A stretch of 64,000 bases of DNA from Pelagibius sp050043265 (GCA_050043265.1 JBHJIR010000087.1:1-64000); one strand, 5' to 3'; positions 8,399 through 19,600 are shown, numbered from the stretch's first letter. The notes: generated by a model from the sequence alone, not told the origin. Translations and numbers: made by a program.

Positions 8399-8971
8399 TC
8401 AAATCAAAGGTTGTTGCGTTACACCGGTATTATAGAACCCCGCGCCGGAGCGCACACGGTCGCCACCGTCGTCCAGCGGCTGCCACGCGCCGGCGCCGCG
8501 CACCAGACCGCGGGCCTCGGCCAGAGCGGCGGGCCGCAATTCGTGGCCCAGGAAGCGGTGGCGCTCGACCGGCCCCGGCAGGTCCAGCCGGTGGGTCAGT
8601 GGCGCGCTGAAGCCGAAGCGGCTGTAGTAGGGTGCATCGCCGACCAGCAGCACCGCGCCGTGGCCGCTGGCCGTCGCCCGGTTCAGCGCGCGGCGCATCA
8701 ACGCCGCACCGATCCCCTCGTCCTGGCGCTCCGGCGTCACCGCCAGCGGGCCGAGCAGCAGCACGCCCCGGCTGCCAGTAGCCTCGACCGCCCACAGGCG
8801 GACGCTGCCGATCAGCCGGCCTTCGTCTCGCGCCACCAGGGCCAGCACCGGCAGGCGGCCTTCGCGCAGCCGCTCGGAGGTCTTGGCAAAACGCTCCACA
8901 CCCATCGCAAGGTCGAGCAGGGCCTCGCGGGCGCCGGCTTCACCGGGCGCCTCTTCGTCGATCATGAACAT
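8399..8971 (-). CDS. GNAT family N-acetyltransferase
   Basis: A 190-aa GCN5-related acetyltransferase of the YhbS-like type. The acetyl-CoA-binding motif A is LLLGPLAVTPERQDEGIGAALM (Q/R-x-x-G-x-G/A form at about residues 88-98), followed by the GHGAVLLVGDAPYYSRFGF segment typical of this subgroup. The acceptor substrate cannot be read from the sequence. It lies 29 bp downstream of the decarboxylase gene and is likely cotranscribed with it; a polyamine-related substrate is possible but only inferred. The gene ends just before a strong terminator. Confidence 0.88.
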   Translation of the reverse strand: MFMIDEEAPGEAGAREALLDLAMGVERFAKTSERLREGRLPVLALVARDEGRLIGSVRLWAVEATGSRGVLLLGPLAVTPERQDEGIGAALMRRALNRATASGHGAVLLVGDAPYYSRFGFSAPLTHRLDLPGPVERHRFLGHELRPAALAEARGLVRGAGAWQPLDDGGDRVRSGAGFYNTGVTQQPLI

Positions 8972-9000
8972 TGGCTGTGCTCCGGCGCTAGATCACGCCA

Positions 9001-10131
9001 CTAGATGACAAAGGACTTCAGCGGCGCGAAGCCGTTGAAACCGACCGAGGCATACGTGGTGGTGTAGGCGCCGGTGCCCTCGAACAGCAGCTCGTCGCCG
9101 ATCTCCAGCGACAGCGGCAGCAGGTAGGGGACCTTCTCGTACAGCACGTCGGCCGAGTCGCAGGTCGGGCCGGCCAGCACGCAGGGGCCCGCCTCGTCGC
9201 CGTCGCGCAGGCTGCGGATCGGATAGCGGATCGCTTCGTCCATGGTCTCGGCCAGGCCACCGAACTTGCCGATGTCGAGATAGACCCAGCGGGTGTCTTC
9301 GGAGGGGTCCTTCTTGGAGATCAGCACGACCTCGGTCTTCAGGATGCCGGCGGAGCCGACCATGCCGCGGCCCGGCTCGATGATGGTCTCGGGCACGTGG
9401 TTGCCGAAGTGGCGCAGGATCGACTCGCGGATCGACAGGCCGTAGAGCTCGGCCGCCGGCTCGTCGCCCCGGTAGCGCGCCGGGAAACCGCCGCCCAGGT
9501 TCACCAGGGTCAGGCGGATGCCGCGCTGGGCCATGGTCTGGAAGATCGCGCTGGCGCTGGCCACCGCCGCGTCCCAGGCTTCGGTGTTGCGCTGCTGCGA
9601 GCCGACATGGAACGAGATGCCCGTGGCCACCAGACCGGCGCGGTGCGCGGCCTCCAGCACGTCGGGTGCGTGCTCCGGGGTGCAGCCGAACTTGCGCGAC
9701 AGCGGCCAGTCGGCGCCAGCACCGTCGCAGAGGATGCGGCAGAACACCCGCGCGCCGGGGGCGGCGCGGGAAATCTTCGCGACTTCCTCGATGCAGTCGA
9801 CAGCGAAAAGGCCGACGCCCAGCGCGTGCGCCGCGGCGATGTCGCGCTCTTTCTTGATGGTGTTGCCGAAGGAGATGCGGTCGGGCGTGGCCCCTGCGGC
9901 CAGAGCCTGCTCGATCTCAACCACCGAGGCGCAGTCGAAGCAGGACCCGAGCGCCACCAGCGCGGAGAGGATCTCCGGCGCCGGATTGGCCTTCATGGCA
10001 TAGAAGATGCGGCTGTTCGGCAGGGCCTGCTCGAAAGCGCGGAAATTTTCACGCACCTCTTCCAGATCGACGACGAGGCAGGGGCCGTCGTGGCGGTGGG
10101 TACGCAGGAACTCATGAATGCGGTCGGTCAT
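9001..10131 (-). CDS. Type III PLP-dependent ornithine/lysine decarboxylase
   Basis: A 376-aa alanine-racemase-fold decarboxylase that removes the carboxyl group of ornithine (or lysine), giving putrescine (or cadaverine). Catalytic landmarks: Schiff-base Lys47 in FYAMKANP, HVGS at 175-178, the phosphate-binding GGGF at 213-216, EPGR at 252-255, and the catalytic Cys324-Asp325 in GPTCDSADV supplied across the dimer interface. Tyr360 closes the PLP site. The length matches the short alphaproteobacterial ODC/LDC enzymes. Homospermidine synthase nearby supports putrescine as the main product. The stop is TAG, showing that amber is an ordinary stop codon in this genome. The upstream leader is unusually long (see 10132-10768). 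Confidence 0.95.
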   Translation of the reverse strand: MTDRIHEFLRTHRHDGPCLVVDLEEVRENFRAFEQALPNSRIFYAMKANPAPEILSALVALGSCFDCASVVEIEQALAAGATPDRISFGNTIKKERDIAAAHALGVGLFAVDCIEEVAKISRAAPGARVFCRILCDGAGADWPLSRKFGCTPEHAPDVLEAAHRAGLVATGISFHVGSQQRNTEAWDAAVASASAIFQTMAQRGIRLTLVNLGGGFPARYRGDEPAAELYGLSIRESILRHFGNHVPETIIEPGRGMVGSAGILKTEVVLISKKDPSEDTRWVYLDIGKFGGLAETMDEAIRYPIRSLRDGDEAGPCVLAGPTCDSADVLYEKVPYLLPLSLEIGDELLFEGTGAYTTTYASVGFNGFAPLKSFVI

Positions 10132-10768
10132 CGGGATCTCCCGTTAGCATCGACGTTCAAGCAATGCCGGCATCGTCGCGGGGGTCCCGCCGCTGTGGAG
10201 ACGGCGGACCGTTACGATACTGGCCGTCGTGCGATCGCACCGAACACCGGCACGGTCATCACGACCCTGAAGTGCTGCCTTCGATTGGAACGGGAAGACC
10301 CGGTCCGCACGGCTGGCAAGGATGTAGCTGCCTCTTCAGTAACCCCGGCCTGTGGAAAGCCGGCAGAGACCAAAAAAGCCCTCTACGTCGTTGCTTTAAG
10401 TCGCTCGGCCCTCCGAAGCTTTGGAGAGCCCCGCCGTCCCGGATAAAACCGTTCGGCGTCGTGGGAGCGACCACGGGCACGTGCGAATTTGGGCAAGGGG
10501 TAAATATGCCCGGACGGGTTCCGGCGCAAGAGATTTTTTTAGCTTTTTTTGCTGCGGGATTAAGGGTTTGTTCAGTCTCGGCGGACGGCCCGCCAGCCCC
10601 TCCGCCGGGCCGGAATGTGGCTGTTTTCGGCCCCTGCCCGGCCGTTCCAGGCCCAATCCAGGCCACCTTCGGCTGTCTGACCGCGGCGGCGAAAGCGCGG
10701 CCGCCGGCGCGCGCCACCGGGCAGCGCCGGGCCATGATCGGCCCGGCTAGGCGTGATTGGGGAGGAAG
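10132..10768. other. Long leader/intergenic region upstream of the decarboxylase
   Basis: About 640 bp with no convincing gene. On the minus strand it has two runs of seven Ts/As near 10534-10552, several GC-rich inverted repeats nearer the decarboxylase, and the 3' flank of tRNA-Lys. Alphaproteobacterial decarboxylase genes can carry structured leaders (speF-type RNA), but I could not match that motif by eye. An open minus-strand frame across 10259-10780 overlaps the tRNA and has no family resemblance, so it is not called. Confidence 0.4.
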
Positions 10769-10844
<76 letters not shown>

Positions 10845-11070
10845 CCCAAGAGCCACCCCAAGGAACCTGGGGCGCCCGAACAGAGCCGCGTTTGGTGACG
10901 CGGCCCCCGGAATCTGGGAAACCGGGGTCAACGGAACCGGGCCGGGAAACGGCCTTACCGCCGGGATGCGGGGTGATAACAAGTCCCGGCCCCTTTGTCG
11001 AGGCCCTAATGCCTGATTTTTGCCCGGGGAATTGCCGGCCCGCCCAGCCGGGGCCGGGGCGTCGGGACCG

Positions 11071-12225
11071 TCAGACTTCCGCGGTGCCGCGGCGGGAGAT
11101 GCGGACGTCGCGGTGGACGTAGCTCGACATCACCAGCCCCATGGCGGCCATGATCGTCAGCATCACGGTGCCGCCGTAGGACACCATCGGCAGCGGCACG
11201 CCGACCACCGGGAACATGCCCATGACCATGGCCATGTTGATAAAGACGTAGAGGAACAGGTTGGTGGTCAGGCCCAGCGCCAGCAGGCGGCCGAACTGGT
11301 TGCGCGCCCGAAAGGCGATGGCGAAGCCATAGGCCAGGACCAGGAAATAGAGCCCGAGCAGGCCCAGGCTGCCGACCAGGCCGAATTCCTCGGCCAGCAT
11401 GGTGAAGATGAAGTCGGTCTGTTTTTCCGGCAGGAAGTTCAGGTGGCTCTGGGTACCCTGCATGAAGCCCTTGCCGGTGACGGCACCGGAGCCGAAGGCG
11501 ATCATCGCCTGCAGGCTGTGGTAGCCGGCGCCGAGGGGATCGTTCTCCGGATTCAGGAAGGTCATCACCCGGGCCTTCTGGTAGTCGTGCAGGAACTGCC
11601 AGCCTATGGGAACCGCCGCCAGCCCGGCGACGATGACCAGGGCGAACTTCCACCAGCGCACGCCGGCACAGAAGAACACCGCCCCGGCCGCCAGCAGCAG
11701 CATGCCGGCGGTGCCGAGATCGGGCTGCTTCAGCACCAGGGCGGCCGGCGCCATTGCCATGCCGATCGGCAACAGCAGATAGCTCAGGCGCCCGACGTCC
11801 TCGCTGGACAGGCCATGGAAATAGCGGGCCAGCGCCAGGATCAGCGCCACCTTCATCATTTCAGAGGGTTGCAGGCGCACGAAGCCGACGTCGATCCAGC
11901 GCTGTGCGCCCATGCCGATGTCGCCCATCACCTCGACCGCGCCGAGCAGGGCGAAACTGCCGAAGTAGATCAGGTAGGCGTAGCGGAACCAGAAGCGGAT
12001 GTCGATCAGCGCCACGGTCAGCATCAGAACCAGGCCGATCCCGAAACGCATGATCTGGCGCGACGCCCAGGGCGTCATCGAACCGTTGGCCGCCGAATAG
12101 AGCATGGCGAAACCGACCCCGGCGATGACGGTCAGCAGCAGCACCATGCCCCAGTTGAGCTGCCAGAACTTCTGGCGCAGGGTGATTTCCGGGTTGCGGG
12201 TGGCGAGGAAGATATCCGCCGGCAT
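11071..12225 (-). CDS. rodA: Rod-shape peptidoglycan polymerase RodA
   Basis: A 384-aa SEDS-family glycosyltransferase that polymerises lipid II during cell elongation together with PBP2. About ten membrane helices are visible. Family signatures include QRWIDVGFVRLQPSEMMKVALILALARY, FLNPENDPLGAGYHSLQAMIAFGSG and the catalytic-Asp region LPEKQTDFIFTMLAEEFG. Its start codon overlaps the stop of mrdA (the sequence reads TGATG on the minus strand), so translation is coupled. It is the last gene of the mreBCD-mrdA-rodA operon. Confidence 0.96.
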   Translation of the reverse strand: MPADIFLATRNPEITLRQKFWQLNWGMVLLLTVIAGVGFAMLYSAANGSMTPWASRQIMRFGIGLVLMLTVALIDIRFWFRYAYLIYFGSFALLGAVEVMGDIGMGAQRWIDVGFVRLQPSEMMKVALILALARYFHGLSSEDVGRLSYLLLPIGMAMAPAALVLKQPDLGTAGMLLLAAGAVFFCAGVRWWKFALVIVAGLAAVPIGWQFLHDYQKARVMTFLNPENDPLGAGYHSLQAMIAFGSGAVTGKGFMQGTQSHLNFLPEKQTDFIFTMLAEEFGLVGSLGLLGLYFLVLAYGFAIAFRARNQFGRLLALGLTTNLFLYVFINMAMVMGMFPVVGVPLPMVSYGGTVMLTIMAAMGLVMSSYVHRDVRISRRGTAEV

Positions 12226-14120
12226 CAGCTGTTCTCCGCGATCTGCGACGTCGCCACGATGGGCAGCGACCGCCGGCCAGCCGGGTCGCGGCGCTGAGTC
12301 TCCAGCAGGATGTCGCGGGCGATCGGCGCCGCCACCGCGGAGCCGCCGCCACCGTGATCGACAATCACAGAGCAGCAGTAGCGCGGCTTGTGCACCGGTG
12401 CGAAACAGACGAACAACGCGTGGTCGCGGCGGCGCCAGGGCAGTTGCTCGTTCTTGGTCACGCCGGCCGCGCGTTCGGCCATGGAGATGCGCCGCACCTG
12501 GGCGGTGCCGGTCTTGCCGGCCAGCTCGAAACCTTCTTCGGAGATGCGGGCACGGTAGGCGGTGCCGCGCGGGTTGTTGCTGACGGCATCCATGCCCTCG
12601 CGCACCACCCGCAGATGTTCTAACGGGACATCGAGCGGTCCGAAGACCGGCTGCGGCGCGCCCACGCCGTCGTCCCCGTCACCGTCGGCACGCACCCCGC
12701 GGGTCAGCCGCGGAGTCACCTGTTTGCCGCTGGCGATGCGCGCCACCATGGTGGCCAGTTGCAGCGGCGTGGTCAGCACGAAGCCCTGGCCGATCGAGGC
12801 GATCAGCGTCTCACCGCCCTGCCAGGGTTCGCCGATATTCGCCAGCTTCCAGTCGCGGGTCGGGATGACGCCGGCCTTTTCACCGTTGAGGTCGATGCCC
12901 ACCTTGTCGCCCAGGCCGAACTGATTGGCCATGGCGGCGATGTTGTCGATGCCGACCTTGCGCGAGGTGTCGTAGAAAAAGACGTCGCAGGAATGCTGGA
13001 TCGCATCGTGCATGTCGACCCAGCCGTGACCCTGGCGCTTCCAGCAGTGGAAGCGCGAGCGTCCCAGCGTCAGATGGCCGGGGCAGAACACCCGGTGGTC
13101 GGGGCTGATGCCGGCCTTCATCGCGGCCATGGCAACCACCATCTTGAAAGTCGAACCCGGCGCATACAGCCCGGCGATGGCCTTGTTGGTCAGGGGATGC
13201 AGCGAATCGTTGATGAGATCGTTCCACTGCTTGACCGTCAGGCCGATGTTGAAGGCATTGGGGTCGTAGCTGGGCACCGAGGCGAGCGCCAGAACGTCGC
13301 CGTTCTCGATATCCATCACCACCGCCGAGGCGCTGACTTCGCCCTGAAGGCGCTGGTGGACAAAAGTCTGCAGGCCCCCGTCGAGGGTCAGCACCAGCTC
13401 GTCGCCGGGCTTGCCTTCCTCGCGGTTCAACTCGCGGATGACCCGGCCGTAGGCATTGACTTCGATCTGGCTGGTGCCGGCGCTGCCGCGCAGGGGCAGA
13501 TCGTATTTCTGCTCGATGCCGTTCTTGCCGATGCGGAAACCCGGCAGCTCCAGCAGGTGATCGCCGGTCAGGTCGCGCTCGGCCACCGAGGCAACGTAGC
13601 CCAGCACGTGGGCCATGGAGTCGGCGAAGGGATAGTCGCGGATCTGGCCCATTTCGATGGTGACGCCGGGCAGCTCGGGGCCGTTCACCTCGACCCGGCT
13701 GACCTCGTCCCAGGTCAGGTTCTCGCGCACCGTCACCGGCACGAAGCTGCGCTTGCGCGACACCTCGCGCATGACCCGCTTGTAGTCGTGCTCGTCGATC
13801 GTGATGAGCTGGGACAGGGCATTCAGGACCAGGTCCACGTCGCCGGCGTGCTCGCGCACCAGGACGACGCGGAAGTTCTGACGGTTGCTGGCCAGCGGCA
13901 GGCCGAAGCGGTCGAGGATGCGCCCGCGCGGCGGCGGCAGCAGGCGCAGGTTGATGCGGTTGTCCTCGGCCAGGGTCTTGTAGCGGTCGGCCTCGATGAC
14001 CTGCAGGTAGTACATCCGCGCCGCCAGCCCGGAGAGCAGCAGCGCCTGGCCGCCGCCGAGCAGCAGGCCGCGGCGCGAGAACGACCGTTGGCGTTCGTTG
14101 TCTTCGTTCTTCTGCAGCAT
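12225..14120 (-). CDS. mrdA: Penicillin-binding protein 2 (peptidoglycan D,D-transpeptidase)
   Basis: A 631-aa class B PBP that crosslinks side-wall peptidoglycan in the elongasome. One N-terminal membrane anchor is seen at about residues 18-38, then the pedestal domain with RGRILDRFG. The transpeptidase domain has catalytic Ser323 in the SxxK motif STFK, SCD at 387-389 and KTGT in the C-terminal third. The length is typical of PBP2. It lies 17 bp downstream of mreD and overlaps rodA by one base. The C-terminal tail after the HALFVCFAPVHKPRY block looks complete. Confidence 0.96.
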   Translation of the reverse strand: MLQKNEDNERQRSFSRRGLLLGGGQALLLSGLAARMYYLQVIEADRYKTLAEDNRINLRLLPPPRGRILDRFGLPLASNRQNFRVVLVREHAGDVDLVLNALSQLITIDEHDYKRVMREVSRKRSFVPVTVRENLTWDEVSRVEVNGPELPGVTIEMGQIRDYPFADSMAHVLGYVASVAERDLTGDHLLELPGFRIGKNGIEQKYDLPLRGSAGTSQIEVNAYGRVIRELNREEGKPGDELVLTLDGGLQTFVHQRLQGEVSASAVVMDIENGDVLALASVPSYDPNAFNIGLTVKQWNDLINDSLHPLTNKAIAGLYAPGSTFKMVVAMAAMKAGISPDHRVFCPGHLTLGRSRFHCWKRQGHGWVDMHDAIQHSCDVFFYDTSRKVGIDNIAAMANQFGLGDKVGIDLNGEKAGVIPTRDWKLANIGEPWQGGETLIASIGQGFVLTTPLQLATMVARIASGKQVTPRLTRGVRADGDGDDGVGAPQPVFGPLDVPLEHLRVVREGMDAVSNNPRGTAYRARISEEGFELAGKTGTAQVRRISMAERAAGVTKNEQLPWRRRDHALFVCFAPVHKPRYCCSVIVDHGGGGSAVAAPIARDILLETQRRDPAGRRSLPIVATSQIAENS

Positions 14121-14136
14121 ACTGTGTCCGCCCCCT

Positions 14137-14655
14137 TTAGCGCTGCTGGAACAGGCGCTGGCCGCGCAGGAAGGTCCACGCGAGGCAGGGGTAGAAGGCC
14201 ATGGTGACCAGGTATTCGAAGAACAGCGGCGCCGGGTCGACGTAGGTCGTCATGGCAATGCAGGTGAGCAGCCAGGTGACCGCCAGGGCCGCCGCGGCGA
14301 CCAGCATGAAGGCGCACCAGATGACGGCGAAGGACGCGGCCAGGAAAAAACGGTGCTGCCAGACCACCAGGGCATGAGCGACCAGCAGGCCGACGATGCC
14401 GGGGCCGATGACGCTGCCGGTCAGCAGGTCCTGGATGAGCCCGATGAGGAAGACCGCCCAGATCGGCATCAGATCAGGGCGATGCACCGACCAGAAGAAC
14501 ACGCCGATGAGCGCCAGCGCCGGCACGATGGGGGACAGGTCGGCGATGCGCAGCGGCACCAGGCCGCCCAGCACCAGCAGCAGGGTCACGAAGAACGGCG
14601 AGATGCTTCGGGCCACCAGGTCGAGGCGGTGCCAGAGCCCCTCTTCCTGTCTCAC
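14137..14655 (-). CDS. mreD: Rod shape-determining protein MreD
   Basis: A 172-aa integral membrane protein with five or six predicted helices, part of the MreBCD elongation complex. Recognisable segments are LVPLRIADLSPIVPALALIG, the RPDLMPIWAVFLIGLIQDLLTG helix pair and the C-terminal TYVDPAPLFFEYLVTMAFYP. It overlaps the end of mreC by 4 bp (ATGA), so the two are translationally coupled. MreD is poorly conserved in sequence; identity rests on topology, size and position between mreC and mrdA. Confidence 0.93.
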   Translation of the reverse strand: MRQEEGLWHRLDLVARSISPFFVTLLLVLGGLVPLRIADLSPIVPALALIGVFFWSVHRPDLMPIWAVFLIGLIQDLLTGSVIGPGIVGLLVAHALVVWQHRFFLAASFAVIWCAFMLVAAAALAVTWLLTCIAMTTYVDPAPLFFEYLVTMAFYPCLAWTFLRGQRLFQQR

Positions 14656-15551
14656 TGGTTGTTCCCGGCAGCCGCTGCCGCGCGGGCCGCTCCCACTTGC
14701 GCATCGAAATCGAGAATGCCGGTCATTTCATAGTCGACGATACGCAGCACTTCCATGTGCGCCCAGTCGACGAAGGGCCGGACCCGGATGCCCTTCTCGC
14801 TGACCCCGGCGACCACGCCGATCGGCAGGCCCGGCGGAAAGACGCCGCCGTGGCCGGAGGTCGTCACCCGGTCGCCGACCTGGATCTTGGCCGTCGGGCC
14901 GAGGTAGAGCAGTTCCGGGGCGTTGGTATTGTCGCCGGCCATGACGGCGCGGTCGCGGGCATCGCCCACCACCACCGGAACGCGGGAGTTGATGTCGGTC
15001 AGCAGCAGTACGCGGGCCGACCGTTTGCCGACCTCGGCGATGCGCCCGGCCAGGCCGTCGCCGGTGATGGCCGCCTGGCCCTTCTCGATGCCGTTGCGGT
15101 CACCGGCGTTGATCAGCACGGTGCGCACGAAGGCGCCGCCGGGATCGCCGACCACCCGCGCGGTGATGTAGCTCATCGCCGGGTCGGGCACCATATTGTT
15201 GAGGGTGCGCAGGGCCGCGTTCTCCGCTTCCAGGCGGCGCGCCTCCGCCTGCCACTGCAGCAGGCGGGCATTCTGCTCCCTGAGGATCTCGTTCTCGCTG
15301 GTCAGGTTGGTCAGCGCCTCGGCCTTGTCGATCACGCCGGAGAAGGTGTCGACCGGCTGCGAGACGGCATCCAGGATCGGGGTCACCATGTCGGTGACCG
15401 CCGAGCGCGTTTCTTCGACGATGAAGGAGTTGGTCCGCCCGATCAGCATGAGACCGAAGGCCGCGCCGACCAGGAGCAGCAGCGCAAAACGGCTCGCCCA
15501 CGCCTTCAATGGCGAGGCGACGCGAATGTCTGAGCCGGTCGGTTTGTTCAC
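14652..15551 (-). CDS. mreC: Rod shape-determining protein MreC
   Basis: A 299-aa bitopic protein with one N-terminal membrane helix (about residues 16-36), a coiled coil at about 72-118 (NLTSENEILREQNARL... into the LEAENAALRTL heptads), and the periplasmic double beta-barrel MreC domain (ARVVGDPGGAFVRTVLINAG through GLPIGVVAGVSEKGIRVRPFVDW). It links MreB filaments to PBP2/RodA. The short C-terminal Ala-rich tail ends in GNNQ. It lies downstream of mreB with a 160-bp gap that contains a short GATCCCTAATA tandem duplication. Confidence 0.95.
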   Translation of the reverse strand: MNKPTGSDIRVASPLKAWASRFALLLLVGAAFGLMLIGRTNSFIVEETRSAVTDMVTPILDAVSQPVDTFSGVIDKAEALTNLTSENEILREQNARLLQWQAEARRLEAENAALRTLNNMVPDPAMSYITARVVGDPGGAFVRTVLINAGDRNGIEKGQAAITGDGLAGRIAEVGKRSARVLLLTDINSRVPVVVGDARDRAVMAGDNTNAPELLYLGPTAKIQVGDRVTTSGHGGVFPPGLPIGVVAGVSEKGIRVRPFVDWAHMEVLRIVDYEMTGILDFDAQVGAARAAAAAGNNQ

Positions 15552-15711
15552 AGGACCTCCTGTCGCTGCAGCCTCCCAACCAGGCCTTTTAGCGACCGAT
15601 TCGGACTAAGTTACCGAATCATCACAGCAAATACAAATGAAGAAAACGTTGATCCCTAATAGATCCCTAATATCGAGCCCCAATACCATCCGGGGCCTAA
15701 TACCCGGAAAC

Positions 15712-16752
15712 TTAGTACATCGAGATCAGGACGTTCTTCAGGACCTTCATTTCCTCCAGGCAGCGGCCGGTGCCGAGTGCCACGCACGACAGCGGGTCGT
15801 CGGCGATGGAAACCGGCAGGCCGGTGGAGGCCCGCAGAACGTAGTCCATGTTGCCCAACAGGGCGCCGCCACCGGTGAGCACGATGCCCTTATCGACGAT
15901 ATCGGCGGCCAGTTCCGGCGCGGTGTGCTCCAGAGCGACCTTCACCGCCTCGACGATGGCGCCGACCGGCTCGGCCAGGGACTCGGAGATCTGCCGCTCG
16001 GAGATGATCAGCTCCTTCGGCACGCCGTTCATCAGGTCGCGGCCCTTGATCTCCATGGTGCCGCCCTCGCCGTCTTCCGGCGGGCAGGCGGAGCCGATTT
16101 CCTTCTTGATCCGCTCGGCGGAGCCTTCGCCGACCAGCAGGTTATGGTTGCGGCGGATGTAGGCGATGATCGCCTCGTCCAGCTTGTCGCCGCCCACGCG
16201 CACGGAGCGCGAATACACGATGCCGCCCAGCGAAAGCACGGCCACCTCGGTGGTGCCGCCGCCGATGTCGACGACCATGGAGCCGGTCGGCTCGGTCACC
16301 GGCAGGCCGGCACCGATCGCCGCGGCCATCGGTTCCTCGATGAGGAAAACCCGGCGGGCGCCGGCGCTTTCGGCCGATTCCTGGATCGCGCGGCGCTCGA
16401 CGGCGGTGGAGCCGGAGGGCACGCAGACGATGACCTGCGGGCTGGCGAAGGAGCGCCGGTTGTGCACCTTGCGGATGAAGTGCTTGATCATCTCCTCGGC
16501 GACTTCGAAGTCGGCGATGACACCGTCGCGCAGCGGACGGATGGCCTGGATGTTGCCCGGCGTGCGGCCCAGCATCATCTTGGCCTCGTCGCCGACGGCG
16601 AGCACCTGCTTCTAGCCCTTCACTTCGGCGATCGCAACCACCGAGGGCTCATTGAGAACGATGCCGCGCCCCTTGACATAGACCAGGGTGTTCGCCGTAC
16701 CGAGGTCGATCGCCATATCGGCGGAGAGCATGCCGAGCAAACCAGAGAACAT
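15712..16752 (-). pseudogene. mreB: Actin-like rod-shape protein MreB, interrupted by in-frame TAG at codon 47
   Basis: Read from ATG 16752 the frame encodes a full-length 346-residue MreB except that codon 47 (16612-16614 on the plus strand, cta) is TAG. The part before it starts MFSGLLGMLSADMAIDLGTANT and reaches VAIAEVKG. The part after resumes at once with KQVLAVGDEAKMMLGRTPGN and is intact to the last residue. MreB normally has Lys, Arg or Asn at this spot, and AAG to TAG is a one-base change. Everything else (ATP-binding DIGGGTTEVAVLS, GVVLTGGGALL-type segment) is undamaged. A restart at GTG 16605 would lose the DLGTANT phosphate-1 loop. The gene heads the essential elongasome operon, so sequencing error, recent mutation or suppression must be separated. 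Confidence 0.9.
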
Positions 16753-16823
16753 TGACCAATCGCCTTTTCTTCAATCAACAGACGTGCCGCGGTTTCCGCG
16801 ACGGTTAAACTTCAAAATCCGGG

Positions 16824-18428
<1,605 letters not shown>

Positions 18429-18859
18429 TGCCTGTTACACCCTCGTTCCGGGCCGCCCATCAAGGGGCCGCCCCTGTCCCGTCAAAACTTCTGCCTCAGG
18501 CCACACGCAACGGTCATCCGCGGCGGCGTGGAGCGGCGGAAGAAAAGTTGGCGCACGGCCGATCCTTCAAGGCCACGGAACGGGTCACTGCTTCTGACGG
18601 CCCACCTCCGGGAAGGTGTCTGCGGCCTATGATCGCTCGCGCCGTCTCTGTCTCGGCGCGAAGGTCCTCAAGAGAACTTCCCAGGGGACCAGCCATTCGT
18701 GCAGAAGCGTGGTTAACGCCTACTTTTCTAAACCCCGCACATGAGGTTAACAATATCTAATTTGGAAGCGTTAAGAATTGCTGAAGTCCAGCCCCTTCCT
18801 ACGTTTTTTTCACCGAGGAAGGTTTTCCGGAGATTACTCAACGGAGCCCGAATCGACCG
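18429..18859. other. Intergenic region upstream of leuA
   Basis: About 430 bp without a convincing gene. It contains the presumptive leuA promoter on the minus strand. Two GGTTAAC words occur at about 18711 and 18745, in a relatively AT-rich stretch (18710-18785). I found no Leu-codon-rich leader ORF or attenuator hairpin. Confidence 0.35.
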
Positions 18860-19438
18860 CTATTCGGACCCGTCTTCGCCCGGTCGCCGCAGCCGATAAA
18901 GCACATGCCGGCACAGCGGATGCGCTTCCGGCAGGTTCGGGTGGTCGAAGTCGTCGACGGGGTCACGGGTCATGCCCAGCCGGCGCATGACGGCCTGGGA
19001 GCGGATGTTGGTGGTAGAGGTCAGGGAGACGATTTCTTCCAGCCCCAGATCCTCGAAGCCGAAGCGAACCGCCTCGCGGGCGCCTTCGCTGGCGTAACCC
19101 TTCCCCCAGAAGCCGCGGGCAAGGCGCCAGCCGACCTCCACACAGGGCGTAAAGTGGGCCTCGAAAGAGGGCGCCCAGAGGCCGATAAAGCCGATGAAGG
19201 GCGCCTTGTCCGGCAGTTCCACAGCCCAGAGGCCGAAACCCTGCCGCACCATGCCGTCGCGCAGGCGCGCCGCCACGGCTTCGCTCTCCAGCCCGCTGAG
19301 GGGCGCCGGGAAGTGTTCCATCACCTCGGGATCGGCGTTCAGGGCGGCAAAAGGCGCCAGGTCGCTCTCCCGCCAGGGGCGCAGGATCAGGCGATCGGTG
19401 GTGAGGGTCGGCGCGGTGGCGGTGATTTCATGCGTCAT
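18860..19438 (-). CDS. GNAT acetyltransferase, RimJ/RimL-like
   Basis: A 192-aa acetyltransferase of the Acetyltransf_3 type. The N-terminal TLTTDRLILRPWRESDLAPFAALNADPEVM block and the acetyl-CoA site WRLARGFWGKGYASEGAREAVRFGFEDLG are typical of RimJ/RimL-related enzymes, followed by TSTTNIRSQAVMRRLGM. Members acetylate ribosomal-protein N-termini, amino acids or small molecules; the substrate is not predictable here. It sits alone between leuA and ilvC, on the same strand, with a strong terminator of ilvC upstream of it, so it is probably its own transcription unit. Confidence 0.9.
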   Translation of the reverse strand: MTHEITATAPTLTTDRLILRPWRESDLAPFAALNADPEVMEHFPAPLSGLESEAVAARLRDGMVRQGFGLWAVELPDKAPFIGFIGLWAPSFEAHFTPCVEVGWRLARGFWGKGYASEGAREAVRFGFEDLGLEEIVSLTSTTNIRSQAVMRRLGMTRDPVDDFDHPNLPEAHPLCRHVLYRLRRPGEDGSE

Positions 19439-19529
19439 GGCGGCGGCAGACTAGCGGAAAGCGGCGGCACCGCCCAGCCCCTCACCCCCCTCACCCTGCG
19501 TCGCCGATGCTCGGCTGCCCGCCTGCTCC

Positions 19530-19574
19530 AGAAACACTTCGGGCCCCCGCACCGTGAAACGCGGGGGCCCGAAG
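19530..19574 (-). terminator. Intrinsic terminator of ilvC
   Basis: A perfect 14-bp stem (19537-19550 with 19561-19574) and a 10-nt loop. On the minus strand it is followed by TGTTTC. It lies 27 bp after the ilvC stop codon. Confidence 0.8.
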
Positions 19575-19600
19575 CCGAGCTTAAGAAGCCCGAAGGAAAC

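Noticed and set aside
16600..16620. Alternative genetic code with TAG as a sense codon
   Set aside because: TAG terminates other intact genes in this window (for example the decarboxylase and the small gene at 35819), so genome-wide reassignment is not supported.
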